Notes: generated by a model not told the origin, from the letters alone. A stretch of DNA of 39,712 nucleotides from Priapulus caudatus (GCF_000485595.1 NW_014577656.1:128627-168338); one strand, 5' to 3'; shown: positions 1-16,038, counted from the stretch's first letter. Made by a program: numbers and translations.

Positions 1-1060
1 ATCAAAGAGCAATATAATAATATCTTATATTCATATAACTACAACTGTAGCGGCCCCTGCACTCAGGTCGTAACACTGTGGCATCAAGGATTATTGCTGA
101 GCTACTCGCTGAATAACTGTCCTAGAGCATCACGCACAAGTGTAAAAAAAAAACATGCGTGGCAGTCCTAGGCTGTCCGCTACGCTAGTTGTGTGTTGTA
201 TAGCTGCCCCACTTTCATCAATACAGGCCGGTACAATGAAGAATAAGCGTGTGTGCGTACGTGTGCGTGTGCTTTGTGTGCAAACGTGCACAGCTCACAC
301 ACCGAGGCATCCGAGTATCCGCGTTCGAGGGGCAAGCCAAGACGCATCCTAAGTAGGCGTCTCCGACAACATCACGTCTTGCTTCGGGGCATTCCATATT
401 ATTTCCACGTACTCGGTAATCAACCAGGCGGGCAGGTGCAGACGCCCGCCGGCCCAAACAATGAACAGAAATGGCGCGAGCTCAAAAATTTCACATAGGT
501 GTGCTTTGCACGCCGCGCATCGCAACACAGACGAGCGCCCTTCTCGGCACACGCCTGTTTTTCGCTAATGCGGGGGAAGCATCAGACATGAGCCAATTGG
601 AAATTTTTGTGTTCGCATTTGAGCTGGTGATCGTGGGAGGAGTGGCAAAATGACCAGTTTATATCAGTTAAAATGACCTGTGTGTAATTTGAATAAAAAG
701 TATTGGAAAGATACGGTATATTATAGTTATTTGGCATAGCATAAAGCTAGGATTAGCCGAGGATTAAGAGGGCAACTACTACTGGCGGCTTTATGAATTG
801 CAGCTTAGGGCCATAGTTGCATAGCCGAGTGCAGGCAGAGCCAGCGCCATAGAAGAACAGTGCATGTTTGGGCATGGCAAGACAAAGGCAAAATAAATCG
901 CAGGCGCACCGGTGGCAGAGGCGAGTTCAAGGTAATCTGGAAAAGCAAGGCAACAGCCGCAGTGTAGGGTAGGCGCGAGGGGGGCGGCCGGGGGCCGCGG
1001 CGCAGACCCTACACAAAACCCACCGAACGGACAAGACGCAAGCCGAACCCGCCGTAGCCT
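1..1060. other. No recognisable gene; probable LZTR1 intron or upstream DNA
   Basis: I see no exon with family similarity in this stretch. The short open frames here overlap on both strands and lack splice context. An upstream part of LZTR1 (Kelch repeats and first BTB) is expected 5' of this window on the plus strand, so this stretch is most simply part of a long intron. Confidence 0.4.
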
Positions 1061-1084
1061 CCCCCATTGCGCCCGGGCTGTCAT

Positions 1085-1840
1085 TGCCAATGCCGTACTC
1101 ACGTCTCTCACCATCGTCACGGTCGCGCTGTCATGCATGCGTACTCAGTCTCTCACCATCGTCGCGTCGCCGCTGTCATGCATGCGTACTCACGTCTCTC
1201 ACTCATCGTCGCGTCGCGTCCTGCATGCGTACTCACGTCTCTCACACATCGTCCGCGGCGCCGCTGTCATGCAATGCCGTACTCACGTCTCTCGACCATC
1301 GTCCGCGGCGCCCGCTGTCATGCATGCGTACTCAGCGTCTCTCACCCATCGTCAGCGTCGCCGCTGTCATGCATGCGTACTCACGTCTCTCACCATCGTC
1401 GCCGCTGCATGCATGCGTACCTCACGTCCTCTCACCATCGTCCCGCGCGTCGCGTCACTGCATGCGTACTCACGTCTGCTCACCATCGTCGACGTCGCCG
1501 CTGTCATCATGCGTACTCACCGTCTCTCACCATCGTGCACGTCGCCGCTGTCATGCATGCGTACTCACGTCTCTCACCATCAGTCCGTCGCCGCTGTCAT
1601 GCATGCGTACTCACGTCTCTCACCATCGTCGCGTCGCGCGGCTGTCAAGCATGCGTACTCACGGTTCTCACCATCGTCAGCGGTCGGCGCTGTCCATGCA
1701 TGCGTACCACTTTCTTCTCTTATTATTTTTTGCTGCTGTCGTTCTTCTGTCTTCTATTGTCTTATTTTTTTGCTTATCTTTTATCTCTCTTTCACCATCG
1801 TCACGGCGCCGGCTGTCATGCAGTGCGTACTCACGGGTTT
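1085..1840. repeat. Tandem satellite, unit about 46 bp, about 14 noisy copies
   Basis: The unit contains CATGCATGCGTACTCACG, then TCTCTCACCATCGTC and a GC-rich GTCGCCGCTGT segment. Copies differ mainly by single-base gains and losses, and a T-rich stretch (about 1711-1790) interrupts the array before a last degenerate copy. The array ends a few dozen bases before an LZTR1 exon. Because the unit lacks stop codons it stays open in all three plus-strand frames, which produces long spurious reading frames. The indel-rich variation looks more like poorly corrected long-read sequence than natural divergence. Confidence 0.85.
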
Positions 1841-1882
1841 CTCGAACGCATCGCGTCCGCGATCGCGCTCAAATCGTCGCAG

Positions 1883-2091
1883 GTCTGGATCCGGGCAGCA
1901 ACAAGGTGATCCTGATGATGATGGACGTGTACCGGCTCGCTCTGCAGTTCCACATGTCACAAATGGACCTAGAGGCAGGCTGTGCATCCATACCCCCTCG
2001 AGGCGATCCCGGTAACCGTTTCATGCAAGCAACGTGCCTCCGTCGGCCCCTGAGAACGCCTGCCGACTGAAGCTCGACTTTATAAAGGTGG

Positions 2092-2140
<49 letters not shown>

Positions 2141-4260
2141 AGAGCGAGAGGGAGAGGAAGAGAGGGAAAGGGGGAGGGAGAGAGAGGGGAAGGAGGGAGA
2201 GGGAGAGAGTCAGCTAGAGAGAGATGGGGAGAGGGAGAGAGAGAGAGAAAGAGAGATATGTTCACGTACCCAACTGTGTGAGCTTGCCAACAATATGTAG
2301 AAGAGACACGGTGATCTCAGACAGGTTGGTCGATGCTGTGCTTTGCTCGCTCACTAATCGCTGATTCCGCAGGAGTACTGCCTGCGCTTCATCGTCAAGG
2401 AGAGCAACTACAATCAGATCATCATGAGCAAGGAGTTTGAGACACTCGACCAGTCAATCATGGTGACCATCATCCGCCGCAAGCAGCTTCCCGCCGTCCG
2501 ACCCCTCGTCGAACCACAGTTCGAGCTGGTGCCGGCCGCGCACGAAGGTCGGTTCCCGCGCAACGCCCCCCCCCCCGACGATTCCCCTCGCGCGACAACG
2601 CCGACTCGTGGCTGCACGCGGGAAATTACCGTCGATCGTTGATTAGTAGCGACGATGGCTCGCGGCTCGTCTGTATGTCTGCAGTGGCTCACGGTCGTGG
2701 AACGCGCAGCGGCGGCGCGGCCGTATTTGTGCAATTACCGTCAATCACTGATTGTTAAATATAACGTTTTGTCATGGCTACGGATGTTTTACACAAGCGC
2801 CATAAGGCAATGCAAACCGGGGCGAAGATTTTCATCATTATCCACCGTTGATTAGTAGTAATAATTGCCAAAATATTCTGTGCAGCGACTGCTGACGTTT
2901 GCTTATTGCGTCTGTACCTGCTCAGCTAGACGAAGCCAGACTTTACTGGACGATTTTCTTCCGCCGTTCGCAGGAATGTCATTGGAGCACGACATGGTGA
3001 ATTTTCTGCGCGGCATCGGCCGGGAATTCTGCGACATCACGCTGATGTTGGATGGGATACCGATTCCGGCGCACAAGGCGATCCTCGCGGCTCGCTGCAG
3101 CTACTTTGAGGCGATGTTCCGCTCGTTCATGCCCGAGGACGGCAAGGTCGTGGTAGGTCAAACTACATTCTAATGAGCTGGTGTCGAGCGGACGAGCAGG
3201 GCGTGGTGTAGCTCTACCAGTGTAGCCCCTTCGCCCTTCACTTCCCATTGTAGCGGGAACGAAGGGGCTACACTGGCAGAGCTAGGCACGGCGTAACAAA
3301 GCTGTTACATGCATGAAATATGTTATAGGTTTATGGTTTCTGTCATGAGATAGTAGTACAGTAGTACTAGTGAGATAGTGTGGTAGTAGTCTTTGAGGAA
3401 AACTAGGTGCGTAGAAATTATCCTAGTTTGACATTTTTCGCTCGCAAACAAAGATGGCCGCTCATTTTTGGCAGATTGCCATTGGGGAGATGATTCCTTC
3501 GAGGCAGTCGTTTGACTCACTGCTCCGCTACCTGTATTACGGTGACGTCAGCATGCCACCAGAGGACTCTCTCTACCTGTTTTCGGCACCGTATTTCTAC
3601 GGATTTGCCAACAACAGGCTGCAGGCTTACTGCAAACAGAACCTGGAGCGAAACGTCACCTTCGAAAATGTTGTTCAGGTGTGTCTTCCGCTTATAGTAC
3701 TAGTGTTCATTATTTCATTCTCATTCTGTATTATAGTTATTCATTGCCATTACATACTCATGGGACAGGTATCTCCTGGTGGTCAAGTAATGTAATTTTT
3801 TCTAATAAATCACATTCTGTATTCTAGATACTTGAAGCAGCAGATAGAATTCAAGCCATGGACATGAAGAAACATGCCCTGGACATTATAGTCAAACATT
3901 TCCCAAAGGTAAATTCTTTCAGTTGTCTATTTATAATGTGTGCTTTTTTCTCTCTTTGGCACTGAATCGGCATCTTTATGTTACTATTAATTATATAGTG
4001 TAATATAACGTATAACTACGTACTAACTAGGCTAACGTACTCCCCTTACACACGTACGCTCCCCTCACACACGTACGCTCCTCTCACACACGCGTAACTC
4101 ACTCGCGTGCGTCTGTGTTGCGTAGGTGGCGCGCCTGCCGCGCATACGATCGCTGAGTCGCGAACTGCTGCTGGACATACTGGACGCTCTGGCAGACGAC
4201 CGCTCAGACTTCAAGTACTTCTCTGACCAGCCGGCCGACGTCTACCACAGTCCCAACTGA
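1883..4260 (+). CDS. LZTR1: LZTR1-like BTB/Kelch adaptor, C-terminal part (5' end outside window)
   Basis: Exons: 1883-2087 (frame-broken), 2373-2547, 2974-3152, 3475-3678, 3828-3908, 4126-4260 (TGA stop). From 2373 on, the phases join without error. The protein matches the second BTB-BACK unit of LZTR1: [11 protein letters not shown] and [20 protein letters not shown] (BTB core, exon 2974-3152), [20 protein letters not shown] (end of BTB), then [16 protein letters not shown] and [20 protein letters not shown] (BACK helices). In the family this protein is a CUL3 ubiquitin-ligase adaptor acting on RAS-type GTPases; the Kelch repeats and first BTB must lie upstream of the window. The first visible exon starts normally ([17 protein letters not shown]) but needs about four single-base frame changes to reach [11 protein letters not shown] at its end, so it is either sequencing error or true damage. 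The other exons look intact. Confidence 0.88.
2088..2260. repeat. (GGGTGA)n and GA-rich simple repeat in LZTR1 intron
   Basis: About nine near-perfect GGTGAG hexamers start directly at the splice donor of the preceding exon and pass into a purine-only GA-rich tract. The hexamer itself resembles a splice donor, so the true donor is the first of a series of look-alike sites. Confidence 0.85.
3209..3284. mobile_element. Fold-back mini-element in LZTR1 intron
   Basis: The arms TAGCTCTACCAGTGTAGCCC and its near-perfect reverse complement (ending in GGCAGAGCTA) enclose a short loop, giving a strong hairpin. The flanking 9-mers (3200-3208 and 3285-3293) match at 6 of 9 positions, a possible decayed target duplication. 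The terminal TAGCTCTA is shared with the hairpin at 11777-11836. Confidence 0.6.
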
Positions 4261-4400
4261 GACGGTGTTGAGACGGCATCGAGATGGTATTGAGATGCCG
4301 AGACGGATGGATCGAGACGCCAAGACGGTTGGATCGAGACGCCAAGACGGTTGGATCGAGACGCCAAGATGGTTGGATCGAGACGGTATTGAGATGGCAT
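4261..4400. repeat. Minisatellite in LZTR1 3' UTR (22-bp units)
   Basis: Immediately after the stop codon there is GAGACGG-rich DNA with three consecutive copies of a 22-bp unit containing GGATCGAGACGCCAAGACGG. Shorter related motifs (GAGATGG, GAGACGG) surround it. It is presumably transcribed as 3' UTR. Confidence 0.75.
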
Positions 4401-4507
4401 TGAGACGACATTGTGATGGCGTCTCGTGGGCCCCAGGTCCGCTGGCCGTACGTCAGGCGATGTGTCGCGCACACGTGGTTAGGGGCGACGCGATAGCAGC
4501 TCGAGAA

Positions 4508-4644
4508 GGCGTGGTGGGCGGTGAGGCGCTAGCTGAGCCCTGCTGTTGAGACCTCGTGGTGGGTGGTGAGGCACTAGCTGAGCCCTGCTGTTGAGACGTC
4601 GTGGTGGGTGGTGAGGCACTAGCTGAGCCCTGCTGTTGAGACGG
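4508..4644. repeat. Three tandem copies of a 45-bp unit
   Basis: The unit contains CGTGGTGGGTGGTGAGGCAC and TAGCTGAGCCCTGCTGTTGA. Copies two and three are almost identical; the first differs at a few positions. It lies between the LZTR1 stop and its likely poly(A) signals. Confidence 0.85.
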
Positions 4645-5076
4645 CTCGTATCAGATGCATTTCACCCACACGAAATCGTGTGATACTTATTGTTGTCAAC
4701 GTGATCGCACTGCCTATTTTAAACGATAAATTAAGGTTATTCACAAACAGATGTTGTTTGTATGCGAGTGCTTCACACACATATGTAACTTATATTAAAA
4801 TCATGTGGTTGTTAAGCCTTCATCTCTGGCAGAAAATTCATCGAATCGGTTTTTAGTCAAGCAGTGACTAGTAGTGTGACTTGATGATGCAAGTGCATGT
4901 TGTTCATTTCACAGAAGAAATTATGGTAAATGAGTAGCATTAAGTTGACTACTGTTGTATAGTATTTATTGATAGTATTTTAACCAAGACTCGTCGTGTA
5001 AATGCAGAATACGACGATGGAAGATCTCTGTTTACTGGAAGAACGTTATGTAAATACCGAAAAACGAAAATGTTGT

Positions 5077-5087
5077 AATAAAATAAA
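5077..5087 (+). promoter_or_regulatory. Candidate LZTR1 poly(A) signals (two overlapping AATAAA)
   Basis: AATAAAATAAA provides two overlapping canonical hexamers about 820 bp after the LZTR1 stop, followed by a GT/T-rich stretch (GTTGTTTATTATTCC) of the kind seen downstream of cleavage sites. The assignment to LZTR1 is positional. Confidence 0.5.
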
Positions 5088-5286
5088 TGTTGTTTATTAT
5101 TCCAGTGGAAAAACATCTACTACAAATTAATTCCCATTTCGCACGCCGTGACCAAAGCTTTGGTATTCCTAACTTTGCAATATCCTATATAAATGCAGTA
5201 CAACCCTGCCCAGGTTAACAGAATGCTTGTATGCTTATCAGAAGCACCAGTGAATATTTATTACTCTTCATGGTAACATTAATGGC

Positions 5287-5760
5287 TTAAAGCCGCACTA
5301 TGCGCATCCAAACGCTAATTTCTCCAGTACTAGACTAGCAAATACTTCGTGTCATGCATAATCACACTACCTTATGACAAAATAAACTAGTTCCTCCCAT
5401 TTCGCTGCGCGTTGTCTTATAAAAGGTATTTGAAAATACCTCCAATGTGGTTCAAATTCTCCGATGTTGTTGACACTTTCGCGTTGCCCTGCCAAGCAAC
5501 CGCACAGCGGTGCTGCGGTACAGCGGTACGGGTGTAGCAAAGATAAAAACATGTGACGTCACCTCACCACTTCGAGGCTAAATTGTTTGGCAAACAGTCG
5601 GCGTTTGCGCCAGAATTCCCAGTTTTAAGCAAACGCGCAGTGAAATGGGAGCAACTAGAGTTTATTTTGTCATAAGGTAGTGTGATTATGCATGACACGA
5701 AGTATTTGCTAGTCTAGTACTGGAGAAATTAGCGTTTGGATGCGCATAGTGCGGCTTTAA
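5287..5760. mobile_element. Non-autonomous DNA element, TTAA-flanked, about 130-bp terminal inverted repeats
   Basis: AGCCGCACTATGCGCATCCA after TTAA (5287-5290) is mirrored by its reverse complement just before TTAA at 5757-5760. The inverted match runs on for about 130 bp per arm with few mismatches, down to the CTAGTTCCTCCCATTTCGC segment, leaving a unique core of about 210 bp. TTAA at both ends is the target duplication used by piggyBac-type elements. No transposase is encoded. It lies between the LZTR1 and TBL2 3' ends. Confidence 0.8.
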
Positions 5761-6579
5761 TTCGTTATTGATTGCTTAATGCGGTAATCAATACTTCACC
5801 TCCAAGTGCTTTATACTGGAGAAACTTGGTCACTTATTCAAGGGACACCACCTGGATGACGTGATACCATTAAAACTACAGACGACAGGAGATACTGTTG
5901 AAATCGGCCTTACTGGAATAGTGCTCTTCGAATTGCCTTAATTAATACAGAAATGAGTGGCGATGATAAAATTCTCATGCGATAAAGAAAGTTCACACAT
6001 AAGAGCTCTCACACAACGTAAGAGAGCTCTTTCAGGCGGACAACGAGCATATTTCCCAAAGTGCGGGCGAGCATGATTCGATGCCTGCATGTCCTGTGAG
6101 GGCCACACTTGACCCGGTCTTGCCTGCTCGAACAGAGAACTGCACCCGTACAACTACTTTGTTCGCCCCAAGATCTCCTTTAACCTTTTCCTGCAAAAGC
6201 GAAGAAATCACACGTGAGAAAAACGAGCATTCTCGATTTGCATTCGCGGGGATCGGAAAATGACGACGAGACGCAAGATTAACTGCAGGCACGGACGTTC
6301 ACACATCAATTTTCCACATTCTTGAAAAAAGTGTAACTGGTAACCGAACCATTTGTCAGGACGATGCACTTTCGACGACCACTTCGCAGACGCTTGTGCG
6401 AAAGATTAGCGCGAAAGCAGAGGGCCGGCGTGACTGTCGTGCAAGGGAGAGCGATATCTATACAGTTGATCAATCGCACCTTCCACGTCCACCTTGCAGA
6501 CGCTCACACGAAAAACTGGCGCGAAAGCCAGGGGTGGGCGACTGTTGTGCAAACGAGACGGAGACCTACGGCCGAGTAC
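5761..6579. other. Spacer, probably TBL2 3' UTR and flank; nothing recognised
   Basis: I see no gene, RNA gene or element ends here. About 6361-6550 carries two partly similar blocks (CACTTTCGACGACCACTTCGC and CACCTTCCACGTCCACCTTGC versions followed by AGACGCT and GCGCGAAAG), a degenerate duplication of about 125 bp. Confidence 0.4.
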
Positions 6580-9500
6580 TTACTCCGTCTCTGCGACCTG
6601 TTCCTGCAGCCGCTGCCTCAGGGAATCAGTCTTCGCCGTCCGCACCCGCTCCCTGAGGTCAGTGATCGCTGCCTTGTAACCGACGACGTTGTGGAACACG
6701 CGCATGTGCCGGCCGCCGGCCGAGATCAGGAAGTTGCCCATCTGGTTGAACATCAGTTCTCTGATCGGAGCTGAAAGTCGCAGGAAAAGCGGCAGTTGTC
6801 AGCTCAGAGTGCGAGTAATAGACGTAGCTACCTACCCACGTAGAAGAATTACGTGCAAGCAGGCATGGGCACATCACAGGGTGGGCAATGGATGTAGCTA
6901 TTTGCCCATGTAGAAGAATTATGTGCAAGCAGCCTTGGTTATCTCAAAGGGTAGGCATTTTACATGCAAATGAGAAGAAACCATATTGATCTTGTGAAGA
7001 TAGACATCGCAAGTGTCAATGATAACAGAGGTTCATACACTCTTCATACACTTGCAAAAATAAAGAAAAGTAGATTCCACAATTTTCAATCGTTGCCAGT
7101 GCCGTGACTTCAGAAGCAGAAGCAGAGGGGGGGGGTCACCATCTCGAATCCTTGACGTGACTCAGACAAAGGTCGTGTGTGCAAGCGTGTTTCTACACAC
7201 ACTTCTACTACACCCACCTTCGTGTACGTTGAGCATCCTGGCCTCCTCCTGCGCGGTCGCACCGATGTAGACGTAGACATCGCGGTCCGTGGCGAGCGCG
7301 ATGGTCCTGCCATCTGGTGAGAGAGCGATGCGACTCTGGCCGGGACCCGGACACTGACCAGTCTTCATCAACTTCGCATCTTGGTTCATCTTGTACTCCA
7401 CTGTAAGATGTGTAGCGTCGTTAGTCGACTGCGGGACTTCCACGAGAGTTCGCAAGGACCAAACGCACTGTTATCTCGTTTACTCCATTGTTACCTCGTG
7501 TGGTAAGTATTAACAGGTATCTGCACCAAAAGATGGTGGTATCAACCTATCCGAGTAATAATATAATAAATATATATAACTGACATTATAAAATGTTTAT
7601 CACATTTATAAAATGTGAAAATGTATATTCTTGGGTGTTATAATCCAAGAGGAATGTGTTAAAATGAAATAGAACTAACACTCACATAGTTGTTTAAAAA
7701 AAAACTATCGAGCTTTACTGTTGTTTGAGCTCCCCCTCCCAGGTTACAAGCACACGCGTTATCTAGCGCTGACATACCATTTGTATTCCAGAGCTTCCAA
7801 GTTCCATCCTTTGAGACTGACGCCATACGCGTCGAGTCATTGTTGAAGGCAAAGCTATAGACTCCCGACGTGTGGCCCGTCAGTTGGAACGCCTGCCGTG
7901 CTTCCGTGAAGTCACCAGTCTTACTAAACACCACCTCCCACACTTTGACGTCGGGCGTGAAACCTGAACAAGCGAACAGTGACGTCAAGGTTGGCGTTCT
8001 TCGCACAGCACAGGCCTCTGCTCGTGCGCACGCAATTTGCGATAAATCGCAACAACTGACCTGTTCGTCTGAGCCGAGTGAGATTACCATGCCCCCCTTG
8101 GATACCGTTGCTAGTTGAGTGAATCACGCCCAGTTTGTACATGCATGCTGGTACATGCATGTACACACAAAAACTGTTGACTTTGGGGCACTTTGTTCTT
8201 AACAATTATTCGTAGAATGTACATTCACAACATTGACTGCGTACAGCTGACTGTCAAATGCGTTAGACAGATAGGTCGATTGTTACGGGATGGTAACATA
8301 ACTACCAGATACGCAAATTTGCACACTGACCAGACGTGGCAACGAAGCGGCCGCATGGTGACACGGCACTGTAGAAGTTCTGCACTTGCTGGGTGTCCAG
8401 CGTCGTAAGCAGTTGTCCCTTCAGGTCCCAGATGTTGATGATCGTGTCGAGGGACGCAGTCATGATGAACTTTCCCGTACATGCGATGCCGATGTGAGTG
8501 ATCTCCGCCTTGTGCTTCTGTTTGAGAGGAAAGTCTGACTTAACTAACTATCGCTAATAAATAGTGATGTCCCGATGATCGATTATAATCGAAAATCGAT
8601 CGATTATAGTCTCAAATTCGATAATCGATTATGAAAACAAATAATCGATTATCAAAAATACAATATTTTTTAATTACTAAATCGCCAGCATGGACATGTA
8701 TTGGTAGCGAAGTAGAAGTGCATCAGTGTGTAGTCCAGAGGACACCTTCATGAATCACTGTTAACATAGGTCCTGTCTGATTGCAGCAGCGGTACTAGTG
8801 TACTTATAGACATGGACAAATTGGACAGTGTCTTTGTTTGGTTTGACACTGTCCCACAGATGTTATTCGTAGATGAGATTGTACTCTCCGTATTGTTTGT
8901 TACATTATGTTGCAGAGAATATTCCATTGGCAGGACATTAACTCGGCTACACAGCCTACACTATTAGAACACAAACAATTTACTTACTATAATAAAGAAC
9001 ATGTCTTGATCATGTTTGTTAAAACTTTTAATGTTTTAATAAAGACATTTAAACCATTTCTTTTTAAATTGATTAAATACTGTATAGGAACAGACATTGA
9101 TATACATACGGCAACCTTCACAGAGTTAATAGGCCTACATGATCATAAAACTGATAATATTGAATGCTATTTATAATTGTATATACAATGTAAGATTAAA
9201 CTAATCTATGCTATTATTAACCGATTATCCGATTATAATCGATTATCGATCAGTTAAGGGAAACAGATAATCGATTATGAAATTCCAGCCGATTCCCATC
9301 ACTACTAATAAATCAACCATAGGTACAGGCACATTAAAACCTTTACAGAAATTTAGCTGAGCTAAGTTAGGCATTGGCAGTCGGTAGCTCATGCTCCTTA
9401 CTCTCATGTGTATAGCAACTACTTTTGTTGTGTTTACCTTCGGGAAATCCATCTCGGGGTCAGCATTTATATTTCCCATCGATCCATCGGCCTTTTTCCC

Positions 9501-10825
9501 AATCTTGAAGATGCGAACGGTGTTGCCAGTGCTAATGCTCGTGATAAAGGCCCTGATGAATGAAAAATCACTTTCCAATTACATTATTACAAAGAAAAAC
9601 ATCACATTACATCAGTATCGGCTTATTAATTGGGTCTACACTGTTTATAGATAATATGTTAACATGCATTAACCAAGCAACATAAATGGTGGCCAGTATG
9701 TATACTGACTTCAATAAAGGTCATAGTAGTTGGGCATGACCACAGGTAGTGCTCACTTACCTAGAGTCTGGGCTGAATTTAACTTGAGTTGCATGGTCCA
9801 GCTCAACATTGGCTCGCACAGACTTGTGTTCTTTCTTTTCAAACTCTTTCACATTCCACAGCAGAATGGATCGATCTAGAATGCATACATCAACAGATGT
9901 ACAGTAAAGGAGCCTGTGCAAAATAGAGTCACTATAAAATATTATATATATATATATATATATATATTCGAATATCTTTTATTTCACATCCACACTATAC
10001 AGTACATATACTTGGAAAAATAAAATAAACGCTGTTACATATACCTCCAGAACAAGAGGCCAGGTATTTATCATTGGGGCTGAGGTCCATGCCAAGTATG
10101 GTATCGCTGTGGCCTTTCAGGGAGCTCGCAAGCCATGGGTGGGTGAACGTGTCTTTTCCTGCATCTCTCTTTCCCTTGCCTGCCACCCTGTCCCTCTTCT
10201 TGGATTCATGTTGCTTGCCGTTCGATAGCTCGGCCTGGTCGTTCACGACTTCCGACTTTACTGCAAGCAAAGCATAGCTTGTGTAGTTGTAGAACATAGT
10301 TATGCAGGCCTTCTCCACTGAATTAACAAAAATCGCCAGCTAATTTTTTCTAACCGGAGTTGCTGTACAATTTTGGTTTCCGATCCACATAATATAACAT
10401 TAAAGCTAAAAGCCACTAGTATTAGTAATACTAATAGTAATAGTATTAATACTAATAGTAGTAGTACTACTACTAGTACTAGTACTAGTACTCAGTACTA
10501 GTACTAGTAGTAATTAATACGGGGTACACTGTCACTGTCTACAGACTGTAGTACACAGACGGGGTACACACTAGTACTAGTACTAGTACTAGTACTAGTA
10601 CTAGTACTAGTACTCAGTACTAGTAGTAATTAATACGGGGTACACTGTCACTGTCTACAGACTACCAACATGCATTTATCTACAGACATCAAACTACTTA
10701 CCACTATCTTCTTTACTTCCCTGCTTCGAAACCAAGTTACAAATCAGTGAAATTAATAGAACAACGGCTCCAACAGCCACCGTTACTGCCAACACAGGGA
10801 TAGGCGAAGATTCAGCGGTTTCCAT
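6580..10825 (-). CDS. TBL2: Transducin beta-like protein 2 (ER-anchored WD40 protein), complete
   Basis: Eight exons read leftward: 10702-10825, 10045-10260, 9761-9875, 9438-9552, 8331-8517, 7778-7963, 7218-7400, 6580-6770. The phases join without error to 438 residues, close to the usual 440-450. Residues about 9-32 form one hydrophobic helix (VLAVTVAVGAVVLLISLI) followed by a basic, glutamate-rich linker, fitting an N-terminal ER anchor with a cytosolic propeller. WD-type blades are visible: SLKGHSDTILGMDLSPNDKY then DRSILLWNVK; VKFSPDSRAFITS; ITASLDTIINIWDLKG-like (MTASLDTIINIWDL); TGHTSGVYSFAFNNDSTRM then KDGTWKLWN; IALSPDGRTIALATDRDVYV; and MFNQMGNFLISAGGRHMRVF. The C-terminus is a charged helix ending QVAETE. 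In vertebrates TBL2 associates with the ER stress kinase PERK. Intron 4 carries a hAT-like element. Confidence 0.93.
8562..9304. mobile_element. Non-autonomous hAT-like element in TBL2 intron 4
   Basis: The 743-bp element begins TAGTGATG and ends CATCACTA, and is flanked on both sides by the exact 8-bp duplication CTAATAAA (8554-8561 and 9305-9312). Eight-base duplications and such ends are typical of hAT transposons. Inside each end are repeated ATCGATTAT motifs in both orientations. An 89-codon open frame on the plus strand (8907-9176) has no recognisable similarity and I do not call it a gene. Confidence 0.85.
9940..9968. repeat. (TA)n microsatellite in TBL2 intron 2
   Basis: An alternating TA tract of about 28 bp lies between exons 2 and 3 of TBL2. 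Confidence 0.9.
10420..10665. repeat. Palindromic (ACTAGT)n microsatellite with an internal duplication, TBL2 intron 1
   Basis: Runs of ACTAGT/AGTACT, each self-complementary, occur at about 10440-10510 and 10570-10625. Each run is followed by a copy of the same segment, TAATTAATACGGGGTACACT through CTGTCTACAGACT (about 10512-10550 and 10628-10663). The whole block is therefore a duplicated unit of about 115 bp that can fold on itself. Confidence 0.8.
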
Positions 10826-11624
10826 GATGCTTGCCACGCGTACTATGCGCATACTCGGGGTCGTCCACATAGAGGGCCGATAGGGGTATTCGTAAACCGA
10901 ATTTTGACAAAGGATTATATATAATTATCGGAATACAACTACGTGGCAATATGTTTGTATCCAACGATGCCTTTACTTTCCGAAGAGTTATATTCTATTA
11001 GCGTTGAAAAGTTAGTAATTTGTTTGTAGCAAGTGAGTTAGTTTGTATCGCTATTATTGTTAATATACAATCCCTTTACAGCCGTTGAACTTGATTTCCA
11101 TACCGACGGATATAAATAAATGGCGAAGAAACCTGCCGCATGTAATGAACATGAATCATTGAATGCTAAAGAGACGTCATTAAAAATATGTGATCGTCTA
11201 TACTACAATATTAGCTGTTAGGGTTTATATCAGCCGTCGTGTATAGAAATAAATGACTACAAATAATTTTGGTTTGTCGCGTTGATATAGTTTTAATAAT
11301 CAATGCAGATGGCGCTGAGACATCAAAATTGCAGAGAAAAACAAGAACCGGAAAACACAACAACATCCCGTGCCCTAGACTGGTACTCGCTCCCACCTCG
11401 ATTACTCGATAGTACAGATCAGTGGTGTGGAGCCGAGAGGTGGGACCGGGTACCAGTCTACCCGTGCCCATCACACATGACCACATGACCCGATGATAAA
11501 GCCGGCTGATTCATCGAAGTGACAACACTGTTTTTACTCGCAGAAGTTACAGTCGTTTACAGTTAGGTTAGCAAAGCCAGACCAGTTGACAACAGCAGAG
11601 GAGTGTGGCTCCCAATTTCTGACA
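10826..11624. promoter_or_regulatory. Shared upstream region of divergent TBL2 and aspartic protease genes
   Basis: About 800 bp separate the two start codons, and both 5' UTRs and promoters must lie here unless further 5' exons exist. The stretch is AT-rich in its middle. I see no clear TATA box placed for either gene and no coding exon. Exact start sites cannot be read from the sequence. Confidence 0.45.

Positions 11625-16038
<4,414 letters not shown>

Noticed and set aside
1085-1840. CRISPR-like regular array
   Set aside because: Units are contiguous with no unique spacers, and the host is an animal; this is a satellite.
1067-2070. Long overlapping open frames in all three plus-strand frames
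   Set aside because: They are the 46-bp satellite read through; the unit has no stops, and the protein is an arginine/serine/histidine repeat with no family resemblance. Only the last part overlaps a real LZTR1 exon.
8907-9176. 89-residue frame inside the hAT-like element as a transposase remnant
   Set aside because: I see no hAT dimerisation or zinc-finger motif; AT-rich low-complexity sequence explains it.
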